Source: Anaerolineaceae bacterium (GTDB lineage Bacteria; Chloroflexota; Anaerolineae; 4572-78). Taken from it: a stretch of DNA of 5,493 nt. The position numbers and the translations under genes were made by a program. Shown piece after piece: positions 5,066-5,493 of this stretch. Below the pieces are notes generated by a model, which made no database searches, was not told the DNA's origin, and saw only the letters and a list, made by a program, of their open reading frames with translations. Location of the stretch: contig JANTHQ010000163.1 in NCBI GenBank assembly GCA_024762375.1, positions 1 to 5,493 of the forward strand, in the 5' to 3' direction. The first letter of the stretch is position 1. Each line of letters begins with the position of its first letter.

Positions 5066-5493
5066 ATGGAGACAACAACCACCCTCGAACAATTTGAAAC
5101 CGAAAGCCGTCGCTACTACAATCGAAATTTTGTAGCGGGTCTTGTTCATGGCATCTTCTTTCAAATGGCATCGGCGTTCGGTAACATAAACACTGTGTTG
5201 CCCGCATTTGTCACCTTGCTCACCCCATCGAGCGTGGCTGTCGGGTTGATGGCTACCGTCCAAAGCGTGGGAACCATCATCCCCCAAATTTTTACCGCCT
5301 ACCTGCTGGAAGACCGTCCCCGCAAAAAACCGTATCTGCTGGGGGCAATCACCATCCGCTGGGTATCGTGGGGCGTGTTGGCGTGGCTGACATACCGTTA
5401 CGGCGCCACCAACCCGATGCTGGTGCTGGCGGTGTTGATTTCACTGTTCGGATTATTTTCGCTGGCGGGCGGTGTCGGCACAGTGGTGTATGC
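5066..5493 (+). CDS. Major facilitator superfamily transporter (3' partial)
   Basis: This is the N-terminal 142 codons of a membrane transporter that runs off the window edge without a stop. It begins METTTTLEQFETESRRYYNRNF, a hydrophilic cytoplasmic tail. Hydrophobic segments follow at about residues 22-52 and 56-80 and two more before the edge. Between the second and third helix the loop LLEDRPRKKPYLL is a degenerate form of the MFS motif A (acidic residue followed by a basic RxRKK cluster), which supports the MFS call. GAGG at 5058-5061 is only 4 bases before the ATG. The gap to the selenoprotein stop is 19 bases, so the two genes may be co-transcribed. The substrate cannot be told from this portion, and a role linked to the redox genes would be speculation. 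Confidence 0.8.
   Translation, partial: METTTTLEQFETESRRYYNRNFVAGLVHGIFFQMASAFGNINTVLPAFVTLLTPSSVAVGLMATVQSVGTIIPQIFTAYLLEDRPRKKPYLLGAITIRWVSWGVLAWLTYRYGATNPMLVLAVLISLFGLFSLAGGVGTVVY

Overview
The window is a bacterial chromosome segment of medium GC content, with all recognised genes on the + strand. GAGG- to AGGAGG-type ribosome binding sites precede most starts, and a perfect CIRCE operator points to HrcA-type heat-shock control. The gene set (LivHMGF with LDEV/DELSLGLAP ATPase variants, a two-domain protein disulfide oxidoreductase, a YruB-like glutaredoxin) would fit a Chloroflexota/Anaerolineae-like bacterium. That assignment is a weak inference from protein flavour only.

Region 1 (1-3097) is the end of a branched-chain amino acid ABC transporter operon: livH (5' truncated), livM, livG and livF. 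The genes are tightly coupled, including a 4-base ATGA overlap of livM and livG. A strong hairpin-plus-U-tract terminator closes the operon. The substrate-binding protein is not in the window.

Region 2 (3098-4137) begins with a candidate promoter and a structured leader. It then carries a 217-codon protein disulfide oxidoreductase gene interrupted by one in-frame TGA, followed 11 bases later by a small glutaredoxin. The TGA sits exactly where the first cysteine of the second CPYC active site belongs, and a hairpin with a G-starting loop lies 18 bases downstream. The best reading is a selenoprotein with a U-P-Y-C site.

Region 3 (4127-4603) is a solitary groES with a near-ideal sigma-70 promoter, a CIRCE operator and its own terminator. 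No groEL follows.

Region 4 (4621-5046) is a membrane-anchored thioredoxin-fold gene that also has an in-frame TGA at the first cysteine of its CxxC motif (U-S-A-C). A strong hairpin lies in the expected SECIS window. Region 5 (5066-5493) is the start of an MFS transporter cut by the window edge.

The main result is that two different thioredoxin-fold genes about 1 kb apart each carry a single TGA at the catalytic cysteine, each with a SECIS-like hairpin. livH and livM in the same window end normally at TGA. This argues for a selenocysteine-based thiol-redox cluster, one member cytosolic and one membrane-tethered, around a glutaredoxin and a heat-shock co-chaperonin. Conventional gene calling would split both genes or call them broken.
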